This document shows positions 51,512 to 51,643 of a stretch of 51,643 bases of DNA, in pieces. The notes under the pieces are model-generated. The model made no database searches. It was not told the origin of the DNA and saw only the letters and a list, made by a program, of their open reading frames with translations. Source of the stretch: a virus. The stretch is from IMG/VR virus record IMGVR_UViG_3300023245_000021, positions 1 through 51,643 of that record. One strand, given 5' to 3'. A program made the position numbers and the translations under genes. Positions within the stretch are counted from its first letter, which is position 1. Each line of letters begins with the position of its first letter.

Positions 51512-51643
51512 ATGAGTAAAGAAGTGAAAAATGCAATGGATGTTATTAAAAAAGCTATGGTCGAAGACGGTATGGAGGTTGGAAGCCTAGCACACGGGTG
51601 GCATTGCAACATAGCTATGGCTTGTTACGACTCTATGAATCTT
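51512..51643 (+). CDS. 5' part of a small hypothetical protein, cut by window end
   Basis: ATG 51512 with SD GGAGGTGAAG (a cassette variant). The visible 44 residues include VGSLAHGWHCNIAMACYDSM, typical of short conserved phage proteins of unknown function. It is still open at the last base. If the window ends meet, the fragment at 2-67 may be its C-terminus, one or two bases being missing at the junction. Confidence 0.6.
   Translation, partial: MSKEVKNAMDVIKKAMVEDGMEVGSLAHGWHCNIAMACYDSMNL

Noticed and set aside
1-51643. Prophage interpretation
   Set aside because: No integrase, repressor, att site or bacterial flank is seen, and the polymerase has Tyr at the Phe762 position, a virulent-phage trait.

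Overview
The window looks like the near-complete genome of a lytic, T7-fold podovirus of a Gram-negative, probably aquatic, bacterium. The virion genes are of T7 type: portal, major capsid, two tail tubular proteins and large ejection proteins. The replication genes are also T7-like: SSB, primase-helicase, family A DNA polymerase, RecB/Cas4-type exonuclease and endonuclease I. There is no phage RNA polymerase, integrase or repressor. The clear promoters are host sigma70 type (TTGACA, 17 bp, TATAAT or TATACT). This combination, with a class II ribonucleotide reductase, resembles marine podoviruses such as SIO1 and VpV262 (Zobellviridae-like). That placement is inference from memory and was not searched.

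Layout. Two divergent transcription units start in one non-coding region at about 43.42-44.22 kb. Leftward (minus strand) the late unit runs from 43.4 kb to 15.0 kb: TerS, a small conserved protein, TerL, portal, an acidic protein, scaffold, major capsid, tail tubular proteins A and B, a 1550-residue tail fibre with a C-terminal S74 chaperone, small membrane proteins, four large internal or ejection proteins, then a 3-TM holin and a DUF5675 protein. Rightward the other unit runs from 44.2 kb to the window end and, if the ends join, continues at base 1 as far as 14.96 kb. It holds about 45 small, mostly unknown genes (probable host-takeover genes), then the replication and nucleotide module (3.2-15.0 kb). 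The two units converge with only 9 bp between their last stop codons.

The replication module carries three homing-type nucleases: an HNH protein between helicase and polymerase, a GIY-YIG/T5orf172-like protein overlapping the end of the polymerase, and an HNH-bearing intein placed exactly before the radical cysteine of the ribonucleotide reductase. A putative dATP/dGTP diphosphohydrolase and the reductase shape the nucleotide pool.

The most unusual feature is a repeated junction cassette (consensus AGTGGGGGTGAAGTGATG). It supplies the last codons of one small gene (PVGVK, stop), a long Shine-Dalgarno and the overlapping TGATG start of the next. At least eleven copies or variants occur, ten of them clustered across the two window ends, one with a decayed stop and a degenerate downstream gene. 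Other notable features are back-to-back promoters forming a 31/33 inverted repeat, a roughly 685-nt untranslated leader with two sets of 10-bp-period repeats, an inverted repeat over the ribosome-binding region of the first early gene, and three related hairpins upstream of early genes.
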